Shown in pieces: positions 1-12,424 of a stretch of DNA of 64,000 nucleotides. The position numbers and the translations under genes were made by a program. This DNA is from Delphinus delphis (lineage: Eukaryota; Chordata; Mammalia; Artiodactyla; Delphinidae): assembly GCF_949987515.2 (NCBI RefSeq), contig NC_082683.1:123094582-123158581 (forward strand). The letters run 5' to 3'. Each line of letters starts with the position of its first letter. Position 1 is the stretch's first letter. Under the pieces are notes generated by a model. It ran no database searches and had not been told where the DNA came from. It saw only the letters and a program-made list of their open reading frames with translations.

Positions 1-45
1 GAGAGGCCACAACAGTGAGAGATCTGCGTACCGCAAAAAGAAACC
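1..45 (+). mobile_element. CHR SINE, 3' end only
   Basis: The window opens with 'gagaggccacaacagtgaga' and 'gcgtaccgc' plus A-rich sequence, the 3' end of the short CHR SINE seen complete at 9414 and 40764. The 5' part lies before base 1. Confidence 0.85.
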
Positions 46-435
46 CAAAAAAACAAGCAAACAAACCTTTGACGGCTTTCCATCTCAAGTCACGAACAAG
101 TCAAAATTCTTTCTTTAGCTACCCAGACCCTGCACTACCTCTTTGACCTTGCTTTCTACCCTCACCTTTGCTCTAGCCTCACTCTTTTCCTTGCTGTTCC
201 GTAAGCACTGCAGGAACACTCCTGCATGGAGCCTGCGCCCTGCTTGGTCCATCTGCCTGCGATGCTCTTCCGTAGATAATCTGTGTAGCTCTCTCCTCAT
301 CTCCTTTAAGTGTTTGCTCAGATGTCATCTTCCCAGCGACCTCTTCTTCAAAATAAAAGTCCCCCCACATTCCCTAGCCCCCATCCAGATTTATTACCAT
401 TCACTATTGCATTTAGAAGCATTTGGCATACTTTG

Positions 436-557
436 GGAATTCCCTGGTGGTCCAGTGGTCAGGACTCTGCCATGCATTCACTGTCAAGGGCACAGATTTG
501 ATCCCTGATGGGGGAACTAAGATCCTGCAAGCTGCACAAGGCCAAAAAAAAAAAAAG
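436..557 (+). mobile_element. CHR-type tRNA-derived SINE, short old form
   Basis: It reads 'gaattccctggtggtccagtggt', a middle that resembles the B box of a tRNA ('tttgatccct'), and a poly(A) run. A 9-bp direct repeat, 'catactttg', lies at 427-435 and 566-574 and marks the target duplication. Confidence 0.85.
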
Positions 558-735
558 GTATCTGACATACTTTGTTTCACTAACTCAATTTTTTCATGAT
601 TGCCTTTTCCCATCATTAGAATTTAAGCTCCAAGGGAGCAGGGAATTTTTCTTCCTTTGTTCACTGCTGTTTTCATGTTGCCTGACACAGAGTAGGTGAT
701 CAATAAATATTTGTTGAATGAACAAATGAATGAAT
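558..735 (+). repeat. L2 LINE 3' end
   Basis: The text 'gtaggtgatcaataaatatttgttgaatgaa' is typical of L2 3' ends. The preceding part, with 'tttaagctccaagggagcaggga', fits the same family. Confidence 0.7.
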
Positions 736-839
736 GAATTTACCTATTATTCCCTTTTTTCAGTCAAAATAATGGGGCCATCTTACTATTTGATACAGGG
801 CTATTGTTTTTGTGGTCTTTTGTTGTTTTTACTCTTAAT

Positions 840-1700
840 TATAGAAATTTTCAAACATCTAAAAGTAGAGAGAATATATAATGTAACTCCCACCCTGACT
901 GAACAATTATTAATAAAATATGAACAGTTTCATTTTATCTATATCCCCACCCATTCCCCATACCTCTCAAGAGATGATTTTGAAGCAAATCCCAAATATC
1001 GAATCATTTTAATGTGTAAATATTTTAATATGTATTTCTGAAAGATATAGGGTCTTTAAAAAATACACAATATCATCACACCTAAAATTAATAATTTCAT
1101 AATATCAGTGTTCATATTTCCCCAGTTGTCTTATAAATATTTTCTCTTTTGCATTTTGTTTTTCACTTTGATAGTTTGAATTGGGATACAAATAAGTATC
1201 ATACATTCTGATTTGTTGATATGGCTCTTTTATTCTATAAGTTCCCTCTTTATTTTTTTTGTAAATTTTTGGTTGAAAAAGCCAGCTCTGTATTTTCCCA
1301 TAGTTCACTTCCCATAATTGTACTGTAGTTTCTCATAGTCTGGATTTTGCTGACTGCATGGCTGCATTCCTAAGTGTCATTTAACATGTTCCTCTGTCCC
1401 CTGTATCACCTATGAACTGGTAATTAGATTTAGACACTTGGCACATTTTGATTCTTTTTTCTCAAGCCTGCTTTACTGGCGGTGTTTGTACTTCAAATAG
1501 GAGGAGCAGTCTCTTGTTTTCTCTTTTTAAGGCGTGATGATCATTGCAGAAATCTACCAGGTTAGTAGTGTTTGAAAAATAGCTGTATTCGATCATTCCC
1601 TCCCCCATTTTTTAGCCGAAATACTTCTACAAAGAGAAGCTCCTCCACATTCACCCCACATCAACTATCTGGTTTCCCTGATCATTTAGGAAAGAGAGGG
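840..1700. repeat. Ancient L1-like remnant, low confidence
   Basis: AT-rich sequence with phrases such as 'ttccccagttgtcttataaat', 'tctggattttgctgactgcat' and 'aacatgttcctctgtcccctg'. I associate these with old mammalian L1 (L1M) copies. No reading frame is preserved and the orientation is not settled. Confidence 0.4.
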
Positions 1701-2185
1701 CAAATGTTTCATTTACCTATTTTCAAATAAATGATGTGAGCTATTCCTAGCATCTTCCAGAAGTGACTGATGAGTTGTTGTGGTTATTTTAGCATCATTA
1801 TGAACGACAGATATATTTTTATGTGTTTTAATCTATTATAGTAATTATCTTTATTGTTGCTCAACTTGTGCTATCTTTGGCCAGTGGGAACTTGTTTAGA
1901 TTGACTTCTGAATCCTATTAACACAATTCCAGTGGTCTATGATAACTTCCTTACTCTCTGATATGACAAAATGTCCTAAACTTAACCTTGCACCTTTCGT
2001 GCCCTAGACCTGGATTCAGCCCTTTCTCCAAAGAGCCCTATTTTCTTTTGTGGGCAACAGTATTTATTTAAAGATGCAATCTGACCACTAGTGGTGCCTC
2101 ACTGGTACTAGGTCAGTGTGCAGTACAGAACTAACTAAGCAGAATTAGGTTATCCAAACCCCACGTATTCCAAAGAAAGGTTTGG
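1701..2185. other. Unassigned intergenic sequence
   Basis: No gene, RNA or repeat was recognised here. The sequence is AT-rich and carries many stop codons in all frames. Confidence 0.5.
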
Positions 2186-2189
2186 CTCT

Positions 2190-2690
2190 TGACTGACTCC
2201 TAGGAGATAACCTCTAACTAATCCCTTGGAATATCCTGCCTGATAAGAATGTCTGTTTATTGAGTACTTTGGGACACACCAGGTAGCCTGTGCTAACAAT
2301 GTGACTTATGGTGGGGGCCTTGGGCCACACAATATATATCCGTTGACCTCTGGAGGACATGCCTACATAACTGACCTCTAAAGTAAAAATCCTGACATCA
2401 ATGCTAGAGCAAGTTTCTGTGGCTGGCAATACTTTGTGCAAGTTGCTATACATCACTGCTGGTAAAATTAAGTTTTGTCTGTATGACTCCCTGGGAGGGG
2501 AAAACTGGAGGCTTGTCTCTGGTCTGCCCTATGTGCCTTTTTCCCTTGCTGATTTTAGTCTGTATCATTTCCTTGTAATAAACTGTAATCGTGAGTATAA
2601 CAACTTTGCTGAGTTCTGTGAGTTCTTTTGGAGAATCATTGAACCTGAGGTTGGTTTTGGGGACCCCTGCCTATAGTCGGGAACTGTGTC
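2190..2690 (+). repeat. Solo LTR of an old endogenous retrovirus (ERVL- or MER21-like)
   Basis: The end of the stretch has a classic R/U5 layout: a poly(A) signal 'aataaa' at about 2577, then 'gctgagttctgtgagttctt', 'gaacctgaggttggttttgggga' and 'cccctgcc'. This resembles the 3' half of MER21-type LTRs as I recall them. The 5' boundary is uncertain and no internal viral sequence was seen nearby. Confidence 0.45.
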
Positions 2691-3199
2691 TGGGCTTCTT
2701 AAGTAGATAGAACTAGAAAATATGTATTTTTAAAATCTAAATACATCATGATTTCATGCTGATGAAGTACAGGTCTACAGGCTCTTACTTAAACTCACTA
2801 ATCTTGCATTTATATCTCCTTTAAACCACACCAAAAATATCTGGTTCTTAATGATACCAAATAATCACATTTCTTTAATCCTACAGTACAAAAATCTGAG
2901 AATAGCCATACCAAATCTACCACCAACAATATGATTATTGAGAACAATGTAAGGCTTTGTTTTTGCTGTTGTTTTTGTCCTTAGGGTTAATTCCAGTGGA
3001 AATATATGATCAAATTACTGTTTTTACAGTCATTTTAGATAGTTCCTTTCTGTGCAATTATGCTGTTAACTGGATACACAGATATAATCACTTATTTTTG
3101 CTTTTTTAGGGATTACATTTTATTTAATTTAAAAAAATATGTATGTTTCTAAAGACAAATCTTTGGGATATTCCAGAAAAGCTCCTCCCCTTTCCCCTT
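2691..3199. other. Unassigned AT-rich intergenic sequence
   Basis: No gene or repeat was recognised. A 5' continuation of the older antisense L1 that follows is possible. Confidence 0.4.
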
Positions 3200-4680
3200 T
3201 GTATATAATGATTTAAAATTTTTTATTAATCTTTTATTGGTTTTTATAACTTAAGCAAATACATACATGTATATCTATATCTCTATCTGTAGATATATAG
3301 ATATAGATAAATATATTCACATCTTCCCTTTCTTATAGAAATGGTAACATACTATATGTGTTTTTCTTCACCTTGTTTTTTTCCACTTAACAATATACCC
3401 TGAAGAACCCTCCTACACTGTTGGTGGGAATGAAAGTTGGTGCAGCCACTATGGAAAACAATATGGAGGTTCCTCAAAAAACTAAAAATAGAGGTATCAT
3501 ATGATCCAGCAATCCTACTCCTGGGCATGTATCTGGACAAAACTGTAATTCAAAAAAATACACTAAAAAAAAGATACATGAACCCTTATGTTCATAGCAG
3601 CACTATTCACAAGAGCCAAGACATGGAAACAACCCAAATGTCCATTGACAGAAGAGTGGATAAAGAAGATGTGGTACATATATACAATGGACTACTACAC
3701 AGCAATAAAAAAGAATGAAATAATGCCATTTGCAGCAATGTGGATGGACTTAGAGATTATCATACTAAGTGAAGTAAGTCAGAAAAAGAAAGACAAATAC
3801 CATATGATATCACTTATTTGTGGAATCTAAAACATGACACAAATGAACCTATTTACAAAAGAGAAACAGATTTGCAGACACAGAATAGACTTGTGGTTGC
3901 CAAGGGGGGAGAGAGGTGGGGGAGGATAGACTTGGAGTTTGGGGTTAGCAGATGCAAGCTATTACATATAGAATGGATGAACAACAAGGTCTGACTATAT
4001 AGCACAGGGAACTATATTCAATCCCTATGATAAACCATAATGAAAAAGAATATAAAAAAAGAATGTACACATATGTATAACTGAATCACCTTGCTGTACA
4101 GCAGAAAATAACACAGCATTGTAAATCAACTATATGTCAACAAAAAAATACGTATGTTCAACAGAAAACAAAACAACAAAACAATATACCCTAGAGATCG
4201 CTGCATTGTAGCCTTCCCTTTTTCACTGTATTGTATTTCATTGTGCAGCTGAAGCTGTTTATTTAACTGTTTTCTTGTTGATTCAGGTTGTTGCCAATCT
4301 TTTGTTATCACAAATAGTGCTGTAATAGTACCTTGTTTGTACATCTCATCATATTTTTGTAGTACGTTTTCAGGATAGTATTCTAAAATCTAGATTCTTA
4401 AAATATAAATTTCCAATGTGATTGCTGGGTCAAATGATAAATGCATATATAATTTTGCTAAATGTTACCAATTTCCCCTCTATCAGAGTTATTCTGCCAT
4501 CGTGCATTCCTACCAGTTATGTATTCAGGTGCTTGTTTCACCATCGCCTTGCCAAAAGAGTATGTGGTCCACATTTTGGATTTTTGTTGAACTTACAGGT
4601 GGGAAATGGTATCTCAGTGTAATTTTAATTTACATTTATCTTTTGAGTGATGTTGAGCATCTTTTCACAGGTTAACGGTA
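3200..4680 (-). repeat. Old L1 on the minus strand, split by a younger L1
   Basis: Segments 3200-3401 and 4180-4680 read as one antisense old L1 ('cttcaccttgtttttttcca', then 'gagatcgctgcattgtagcc', 'gctgggtcaaatgataaatgc' and 'ttgagtgatgttgagcatctttt'). The plus-strand L1 tail at 3402-4179 sits between them. Confidence 0.7.
3402..4179 (+). mobile_element. 5'-truncated L1 3' end with 13-bp target duplication
   Basis: It starts in the last part of L1 ORF2 (protein text [20 protein letters not shown]) and runs through GLLHSNKK-type sequence into the 3' UTR and A-rich end. A perfect direct repeat, 'aacaatataccct', lies at 3389-3401 and 4180-4192. This is a standard target-primed insertion, truncated at the 5' end. 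Confidence 0.9.
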
Positions 4681-5879
4681 ATTTTCACGTTTTTTCAGTG
4701 CATTTTCTGTTTATCTCTGACGATGTTCTTGTCAGGATTTTCCTTATATTTCATATTATTATCTTACCTTTCTGCTAACAGCCTCAAATTCTAGCAAGAA
4801 CGGTATACACCAAAGAACCCTCAGGTCCTGGTGTAACTACAACTGAAGAGTGGTATAGGGACCATGAAGAATCACAGATGACGTACAAGTATATGGACAG
4901 AAGTACAGATATTTTCAAATATTGGTTAAGGTTTTATATTATGAGATAAGAAATCCAATATTTCTTAGGTAATTAAGTTAATTTCCTTTACTCATTAACT
5001 CAGCTGGCATTTCTTGAGCACATGCTATGTCCAAACACTGTTTCAGGCACTGGAGATATAATGATGAATTTATTCTCCTACCTCAGGGAGCTAATGGAGA
5101 GAGAATGACATTATTCTCCTGATTCAGGCTGAAATATCACCCCTAAAGAATATATTCTTCTTTCATGTGATTTTCCCCATGTTTCCTTTGTGGTATCAAG
5201 AAATTGGGGATCAGCCCCACTAGTGGATAAAAATCAGCGGTAAAATCCCTAGTTTCTGCCATAAAGATGACTTTCCGTGCTGGAAGAGGAACTTCGGCCT
5301 CATCTTATCTCATTTGCTTCTTCTATTGATGAAGGAAAAAAGATCCAGAGATCTTAACACTCCTCAAAGTCACACAGCGCCAGGGCCCCTGGTTTTTATG
5401 TCTTACTAGGTTATTTTCACAGCATCAACCTCATAGAGAAGTTAAAGGAACAAAAGTAATGCAAACACAACCTACCCTTTGGTCCGCATCTAGTCTAGAG
5501 AATAATTCCTATTAATGGGGACCTGGGCAATATTTGGTGGTGGCATTGTTTCTGCCAGGCTGTTCCCTAGCATGTCCCACCTTACGTGCCAAGCCATAGA
5601 GCTCTCCTGGGTCATGGAACTGGCTCAGAGGGACAGCAGGATGTTTTTAATTACATGAGGGAGACAATAAAAGCCAGTTAGAGAAAAGTGGGAGCAGGAA
5701 GATAAAAGTAACATGTTGAGAGAGGAGGAAGGCTGCTCTGAACTGATAAACCATATAGATTTTTCCCAAAGGGAAGGAGTAAAGCTCATGACATGTATAC
5801 TTGTACTTAAGCAACTAACATTTCTTTAGGGGTTCTTGACCTCTCTGAAAGAGAAGGTTCTGCAATAAAGCCCAGGACT
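4681..5879. other. Unassigned intergenic sequence
   Basis: Contains a MIR/L2-like patch near 4995-5090 ('gctggcatttcttgagcaca', 'caggcactggagatataatgatg'). Otherwise no gene or repeat was recognised. Confidence 0.5.
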
Positions 5880-6060
5880 TAAATAGTTAGACTGTTTGGA
5901 CTCTAGCTCTGTCACTAACCAGCTGCCTGAATCCTCCTTAAGTCACATCAATCTTCTGAGCCTCGGTTTCTTTATCTATAAACAGAGTGTGGCTGTCTGA
6001 CTGAGAGTGTGGATGTGAGGATGAAAATGGGTCATGTCTTTGAATATGCTTTCTAAAATT
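5880..6060 (+). repeat. MIR SINE
   Basis: Core MIR wording is present: 'gctctgtcactaaccagctg', 'tcttctgagcctcggtttct', then 'tctataaacagagtgtgg'. Confidence 0.7.
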
Positions 6061-6892
6061 CAATGCTTCTTTCATTCCTGAACTGGCTATTCAAGAACTT
6101 CTGATACATCAGCTCCCTTCCCCCATACCCTCAAACACATGTATATACACTGCAAGATATTTGGATAGGGAGACTGAGTAGCTGTGATTCACTGAGGTGG
6201 ATTTTTCTAGAAAGTGGCTCATTTAGCATTTCAGCATGGTCTTGGAAGCCTGCTTCTGGATCCTGGGTGAGATGAGACACTTTGAATCCACCTCACAAGG
6301 CTCCTGCTCCCAGGCAGCTGCAGTGTGTGCTCTTTTCAGAGCCATATGAGACAACTGCCCTTTGGCAGAGTGAGCCCATCTTCTCTCTAGGCAGCACAAA
6401 AGAAAGCTCAAAAGCATCTCCTGTTTTGATTGCCAAGTGGGGGAGGGAGTGAAAGTAGCCTAAATTATGAGTCCAGGTGTCTCTACAGAAATACACTTCT
6501 GCCTCTCTGAGATGCTGACATCACTTTCTGCTGCATGTGTTTCCTGAGCTCCATGTTCTGGCTCCCTGGGAGGTCTGCATGTAGTCGGGGCATGCTGCCA
6601 GCCTGAAAGTGTGAAAGGTTCCTTAACCTGGCAGTAGACCAGGCCGACAGGTATCTGTCAAGGCCTCTGGGAACCTGGGAAGTGAACTTTAGGTGGAAAC
6701 AGAATGGCTTATCTTTCCATGGGTAGCCTTGTTTTGATTGAGGGGAAAAAAATCATAGAAGATTGTCACACTGAGTAAACAATGCTCAGTTAAGACTTTC
6801 AACTGTGGAATACTTTGTGTAGATTTAATGAGGAAAATGTGAAATAGAAACATGATGGGTTTGTTTAAAATACTTGAAAGAAGAATCTATAA
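6061..6892. other. Unassigned intergenic sequence
   Basis: No gene or repeat recognised. The short ORFs on either strand have no recognisable domain. Confidence 0.5.
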
Positions 6893-7844
6893 GGGGTTGG
6901 AGACAAGCTGGCAGAGTAGAAGGAACTGAGCTCACCTCCTCTCATGCAAACACCAAAATCACAAGTAATGGCTGAACAACCATCAACAAAAAAGACTGGA
7001 AACTACCAAAAAAGATATTCTACACCCAAAACAAAGAAGAAGCCACAACAAGAGGGTAGGAGGGGTGCATTCATGATATAATCAAATCCCATACCTGCTG
7101 GGTGGGTGACCCACAAACTGGAAAATAATTATATCACAGAAATTCTCCCTCAGGAGTGAGAGTTCTGAGCCCCACATCAGGCTACCCAGCCTGGGGGTAT
7201 GGCATCAGGAAGAGGAGTGCCCAGAGCATTTGGCTTTGAAAGTCAGTGGGGGGTGATCACAGGAACTCCATAGGACTGGGGAAAACAGAAATGCCACACA
7301 CAAAGTCTCATGTACACCAGTGCCCAGGGAAAAACCAGTGACTTCATAGGGGCCTGGGCCAGACATAACTGCTGGTCTTGGAAGGTCTCCTGGGGAGGTG
7401 GGGCATGGCTATGGGTCACTTGTGGGGACAAGCACTGGTGGCAGTGGTACAAGGGAGTACTCATTGGTGTGAGTTCTCCTGGAGGTTGCCGTTTTGTCAC
7501 CAAGACCCAGCCCCACCCAACAGCCTGTAGGCTCCAGTGCTGGGACACCTCAGACCAAACAACCAACAGGGCAGGAACACGGCCCCAGCCACCAGCGGAC
7601 AAGCTGTCTAAAGTCTTCCCGAACCCACAGCCACTTCTAAACACACCTTGTGGCACAGCCTTGTTCACCAGAGGGACAAGACACAGTTCCACTCACCAGT
7701 GGGCAGGAACAAGTCCCTCCCACCAGGAAGCTTGCACAAGCCTCTAGAACATCCTCACCCACTGGGGACAGACACCAGAAGCAAAAGGAACTACAACCTT
7801 GCAGCCTAGAGAATGGAAACCGCAATCACAGAAAGTTAGACAAA

Positions 7845-9015
7845 ATGAGACGGCAAAGGAATATGTTTCAGAAGAAGGAACAAGACAAAACCCCAGAAAA
7901 ACAAGAAAGTGAAGTGCAGATAGGCAATCTACCCAAAAAAGAATTCAGAGTAATGAGAGTAAGGATGATCCAAAATCTCGGAAAAAGAATGGAAGCACAG
8001 ATCAAGAAGATACAAGAAATGGTTAACAAAGAGCTAGAAGATATAAAGAACAGAGGAGAGATGAGCAATAAAATAACTGAAATGAAAAATACAATAGAAG
8101 GAAATAATAACGAATAAATGAGGCAGAAAAACAGACAAGACAGAATAGTGGAAATCATTGTCATGGAACAGAATAAAGAAAAAAGAATGAAAAAAATGAG
8201 GACAGTTTAAGAGCTTCTGGGACAACATTTAATGCACCAACATGTACATTATAGGGGTCCCAGAAGGAGAAGAGAAAGAGAAAGGGCCAGAGAAAATATC
8301 TGAAGTGATAATAGCTGAAAACTTTCCTAAAATGGGAAAGGAGGGCTTCCCTGGTGGCGCAGTGGTTGAGAATCTGCCTGCCAATGCAGGGGACATGGGT
8401 TCGAGCCCTGGTCTGGGAAGATCCCACATGCCGCGGAGCAACTGGGCCCATGAGCCACAGCTACTGAGCCTGCGCGTCTGGAGCTTGTGTTCCGCAACAC
8501 GAGAGGCCGCGACAATGAGAGGCCCATGCACCGCGATGAAGAGTGGCCCCCGCTCGCCGCAGCTAGAGAAAGCCCTCACACAGAAATGAAGACCCAACGC
8601 AGCCTAAATAAATAAATTAATTAAAAAAAAACGGGAAAGGAAACAGTCAACCAAGTCCAGGAAGTGCAGAGAATCCCAGGCAGGATACACCCAAGGAGGA
8701 ACATGCTGAGACACATAGTAATCAAACTGACAAAAATTAAACACAAAGAAAGTATTGAAATCGACAAGGGAAACACAACAAATATCATACAAGGGAATCC
8801 CCATAAGGTTTTCAGCTGATTTTTCAGCAGAAACTCTTCAGGCCAGCAGGGAGTGGTATGATATATTTAAAGTGATGAAAGAGAAAAACCTATAACCAAG
8901 AATACTCTACCCAGCAAGGCTCTCATTCAGATTTGATGGAGAAATCAAAAGCGTTACAGACAAGCAAAAGCTAAGAGAATTCAGCACCACCAAACCAGTT
9001 TTACAATGAATTCTA
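7845..9015 (+). pseudogene. L1-A ORF1 (RNA-binding chaperone), broken
   Basis: The product family is the L1 ORF1 protein, a trimeric coiled-coil nucleic-acid chaperone. Readable parts are the N-terminal coiled-coil region (RMEAQIKKIQEMVNKELED) up to a stop near 8115, the middle domain (IIGVPEGEEKEKGPEKISE) near 8251, and the C-terminal domain near 8640-9000 (VNQVQEVQRIPGRI, KLREFSTTKP). A 290-bp SINE at 8343-8632 splits the middle domain, and several frame changes are present. The start was chosen at MRRQRN by comparison with L1 ORF1. Confidence 0.75.
8343..8632 (+). mobile_element. CHR SINE, long form, inside L1-A ORF1
   Basis: It has a tRNA-like head ('ggtggcgcagtggttgaga', B box 'ggttcgagccct'), the CHR body, and a long tail with 'gaagacccaacgcagcctaa' and A/T-rich end. 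A 9-bp target duplication, 'gggaaagga', lies at 8334-8342 and 8633-8641. Confidence 0.92.
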
Positions 9016-9413
9016 GAAGGAACTTCTCTAGGCGGAAAAAAAAAAGGCCACAACTAGAAACAAGAAAATTACAAATGGGAAAGCTCACTGGTAAAGGTAA
9101 ACATACAGTAAAGGTAGGAGAACATCCACACACAAATATGATATCAAAATTACCAATTGTGAGAAGAGGAGAGCACAAATGCAGGATATTGGAAACGCAT
9201 TTGAAATAAAAGACCAGCAACTTAAAACAATCTTGTTTATATATAAACTACTATATCAAAACCTCAAGGTAACCAGAAACCAAATTTCTACAGTGGATAC
9301 AAACAAAAAAAAAAGAAAAAGGAATCCAAACACAACACTAAAGTTAGTTGTCAATTCACAAGAGAAGAGAACAAAAGAGGAAAGGAAGAAAAAGTCCTAC
9401 AAAAACAAATCCA

Positions 9414-9624
9414 GGGCTTCCCTGGTGGTGCAGTGGTTGAGAGTCCGCCTGCTGATGCAGGGGACACGGGTTCATGCCCCGGTCCGGGAAGATCCCACAT
9501 GCCGTGGAGCAGCTGGGCCTGTAAGCCATGGCCGCTGAGCCTGTGCGTCCGGAGCCTGTGCTCCGCAACGGGAGAGGCCACAACAGTGAGAGGCCCGCGT
9601 ACCGCCAAAAAAAAAAAAAAAAAA
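9414..9624 (+). mobile_element. CHR SINE, short form, between L1-A ORF1 and ORF2
   Basis: A complete short CHR copy from 'gggcttccctggtggtgcag' to 'gcccgcgtaccgcc' plus poly(A). Seven matching bases 'aaatcca' flank it. Confidence 0.93.
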
Positions 9625-9908
9625 TCCAAAACAGCTAACAAAATGTCAACAAGAACATATATATGAAAAATTACCTTAAGTATATGTGGATCAAATGATC
9701 CAACCAAAAGACAGACTGGCTGAACGGATACAAAAATAAGAGACCCATATATATGCTGTCTACAAGAGACCCACTTCAGATCTAGGGACACATACAGACT
9801 AAAAGTGAGGGAATGGAAAAAAAGTATTCCATGCAAATGGAAATCAAAATAAAGCTGGAGTAACATTACTCATATCAGACAACATAGACTTTAAAATAAA
9901 GACTGTTA

Positions 9909-10113
9909 GGTCTTCCCTGGTGGCACAGTTGTTGAGAGTCTGCCTGCCGCTGCAGGGGACACGGGTTTGTGCCCTGGTCCGGGAGGATCCTGCATGCTGT
10001 GGAGTGGCTGGGCCCATGGGCCATGGCCGCTGAGCCTGTGCATCTGGAGCCTGTGCTCCACAATGGGAGAAGCCACAGAAGTGAGAGGCCCACGTACCAC
10101 AAAAAAAATAAAA
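9909..10113 (+). mobile_element. CHR SINE, short form, inside L1-A ORF2
   Basis: Short CHR copy ending 'cccacgtaccac' plus A-rich tail. A perfect 15-bp target duplication, 'aaataaagactgtta', lies at 9894-9908 and 10114-10128. Confidence 0.95.
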
Positions 10114-11700
10114 AAATAAAGACTGTTACAAGAGACAAAGAAGGACACTACATAATGATCAAGGGATCAATCCAAGAAGAAGCTATAACAATTGTAAATA
10201 TATATGAACCCAACATAGGAGCACCTCAATATATAAAGCAAATACTAAGAGCCATGAAATGAGACATCAACAGTAACACAATAAGAGTGAGGGATTTCAA
10301 TGCCCCACTTACATCAATGGACAGATAAACCAGACAGAAAAATCAATAAGGAAACACAGGCCTTAAATGAAACATTAGACCAGATGGATTTAACTAATAT
10401 TTATAGAGCATTCCATCTGAAAGCAGCAGAACACACATTCTTCTCAAGTGCACATGGAACATTCTCCAGGACAGATCACATGCTGGGCCACAAAGCAAGC
10501 TTGGGTAAAGTTAAGAAAATTGAAATCATATCAAGCATCTTTTCCAACCACAACACTAGGAAATTAGAAATCAACTATAAGAAAAAAAATGTAAAAAACA
10601 AGAACACATGGAGGCTAAACAATATGCTACTAAACAACGATCACTGAAGAAATCAAAGAAGAAATATAAAAATACCTAGAGGCAAATGAAAATAAAAACA
10701 GGATGATCTAAAACCTATGGGACACGGCAAAAGCTGTTCGAAGAGGGAAGTTTATAGCAATATAATCTCACCTCAGAAAACAAGAAAAATCTCAAATAAA
10801 CAACCTAACCTTATACCTAAAGAAAAGAAGAACAAACAAAAACCATAGTAAAAGGAAAGGAATCATAAAGATCAGAGCAGAAATAAATGAACTAGAGATG
10901 AAGAAAACAATAGATATGACAATGAAACCAAAAGCTTGTTCTTTGAAAAGATAAACAAAATTGATGAACCTTCAGCCAGACTTATCAAGAAAAAAAGGGA
11001 GAGGGCTCAAATCAATAAAATTAGAAATGAAAAAGGAGAATTTACCACAGACACCACAGAAATACAAAGGATAATAAATGACTACTACAACCAGTTATAT
11101 GCCAATAAAATGGACAACTGAGAAGAAATGGACAAATTCTTAGAAAGATACAATCTCCCAAGACTGAACCAGGAAGAAATAGAAAATATGAACAGACCAA
11201 TCACAAGTACTGAAATTGAAACTGCGATTAAAAAACTCCCACCAAACAAAAGTTCAGGACCAGAGGGCTTCACAGGCGAATTCTGTCACACATTTAGAGA
11301 AAAGTTAACACCTATCCGTCTGAAACTCTTCCAAAAAATGGCAGAGGAAGGAATATTCCCAAACTCATTCTATGAGGCCACCATCACCCTGATACCAAAA
11401 CCAGAAGAAGACACCACAAAAAAAGAAAATAACAGGTCAATATCACTGATGATCATAGATGCAAAAACCCTCAACAAAATAGTAGCAAACTGAATCCAAC
11501 AAAATATTAAAAGGATCATACACCATGTTCAAGCGGGATTTATCCCAGGGATGCAAGGATTCTTCAATATCCACAAGTCAATCAGTGTGATAATCACATT
11601 AACACCTTGAAGAATAAAAACCATATAATCATCTCAATAGATGCAGAAAAAGCTTTTGACAAAATTCAACACCCATTTATGATAGTAACTCTCCAGAAAG

Positions 11701-12424
11701 TGAGCAATTCAAGCTTTCCTTGAATTTGCTATGGGAAATTGTCTTCAAGCTTCTCTCACATCTGGAAAGAGAAAAATCCCTCACCCATGAGTTTCCACAC
11801 TCCCATCAGGAGCTTCTATACAGGGGTACCCCAAGTGCCAACAGATTTCACATGCTTTTTTTTTTTTTTTTTTTTGCGGTACGCGGGCCTCTCACCGCTG
11901 TGGCCTCTCCCGTCGCAGAGCACAGGCTCCGGACGCGCAGGCTCAGCGGCCATGGCTCACAGGCGCAGCCGCTCCGCAGCATGTGGGATCTTCCCGGACC
12001 GGGGCACGAACCCGCGTCCCCTGCATTGGCAGGCGGACTCTCAACCACTGCGCCACCAGGGAAGCCCCACATGCTTTTTATATGAGCTACAACAGCTGCC
12101 TTTTCAGTCAAATGTTCTCCAGGCTCTTAGTGTGAGAGTAATATATCAGACCCCATTTTCCTAAGAGAAAAACTAAAGTGTAACTAATAATTTGTTGAGT
12201 GCATACTATATGCTATGGGCACTTTTATATGCATTATCTCTAATCTAACAGAGGAATTTAAATGAACTATTTAAAAATATTCCATTAACCCAAACAAAGA
12301 CAGGAAAAAAGAATCGTAAGAAGAAAAACCTAAACAAAACAGAATAGGAAACAAATAGCAAAAGGGTATTGTTTAAATTTAACAAAATACTTGCAAAATC
12401 TCTACATTGAAAACTACAAGATGA
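11701..12424. other. Non-L1 segment inside L1-A ORF2
   Basis: L1 sequence stops at about 11700, after the reverse-transcriptase text [11 protein letters not shown]. It resumes near 12425 at [14 protein letters not shown] sequence. Comparison with L1-B (39280 to 39620) shows about 330 bp of L1 missing, including the FADD catalytic motif. The filler has no recognised repeat apart from the SINE at 11856-12067. Confidence 0.6.
11856..12067 (-). mobile_element. CHR SINE, short form, minus strand
   Basis: Poly(T) at the left, then the reverse complement of the short CHR SINE, ending 'ccaccagggaagccc'. A 12-bp duplication, 'cacatgcttttt', lies at 11849-11860 and 12068-12079. Confidence 0.94.

Noticed and set aside
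8343..8420. tRNA gene suggested by A-box and B-box sequence
   Set aside because: The promoter boxes belong to a tRNA-derived SINE. No cloverleaf with an anticodon arm is intact.
9351..9866. Minus-strand open frame of 171 codons crossing the SINE at 9414
   Set aside because: It reads antisense through a SINE and L1. SINEs of this family give long chance frames on both strands, seen again at 8229-8597, 11739-12164 and 53893-54158.
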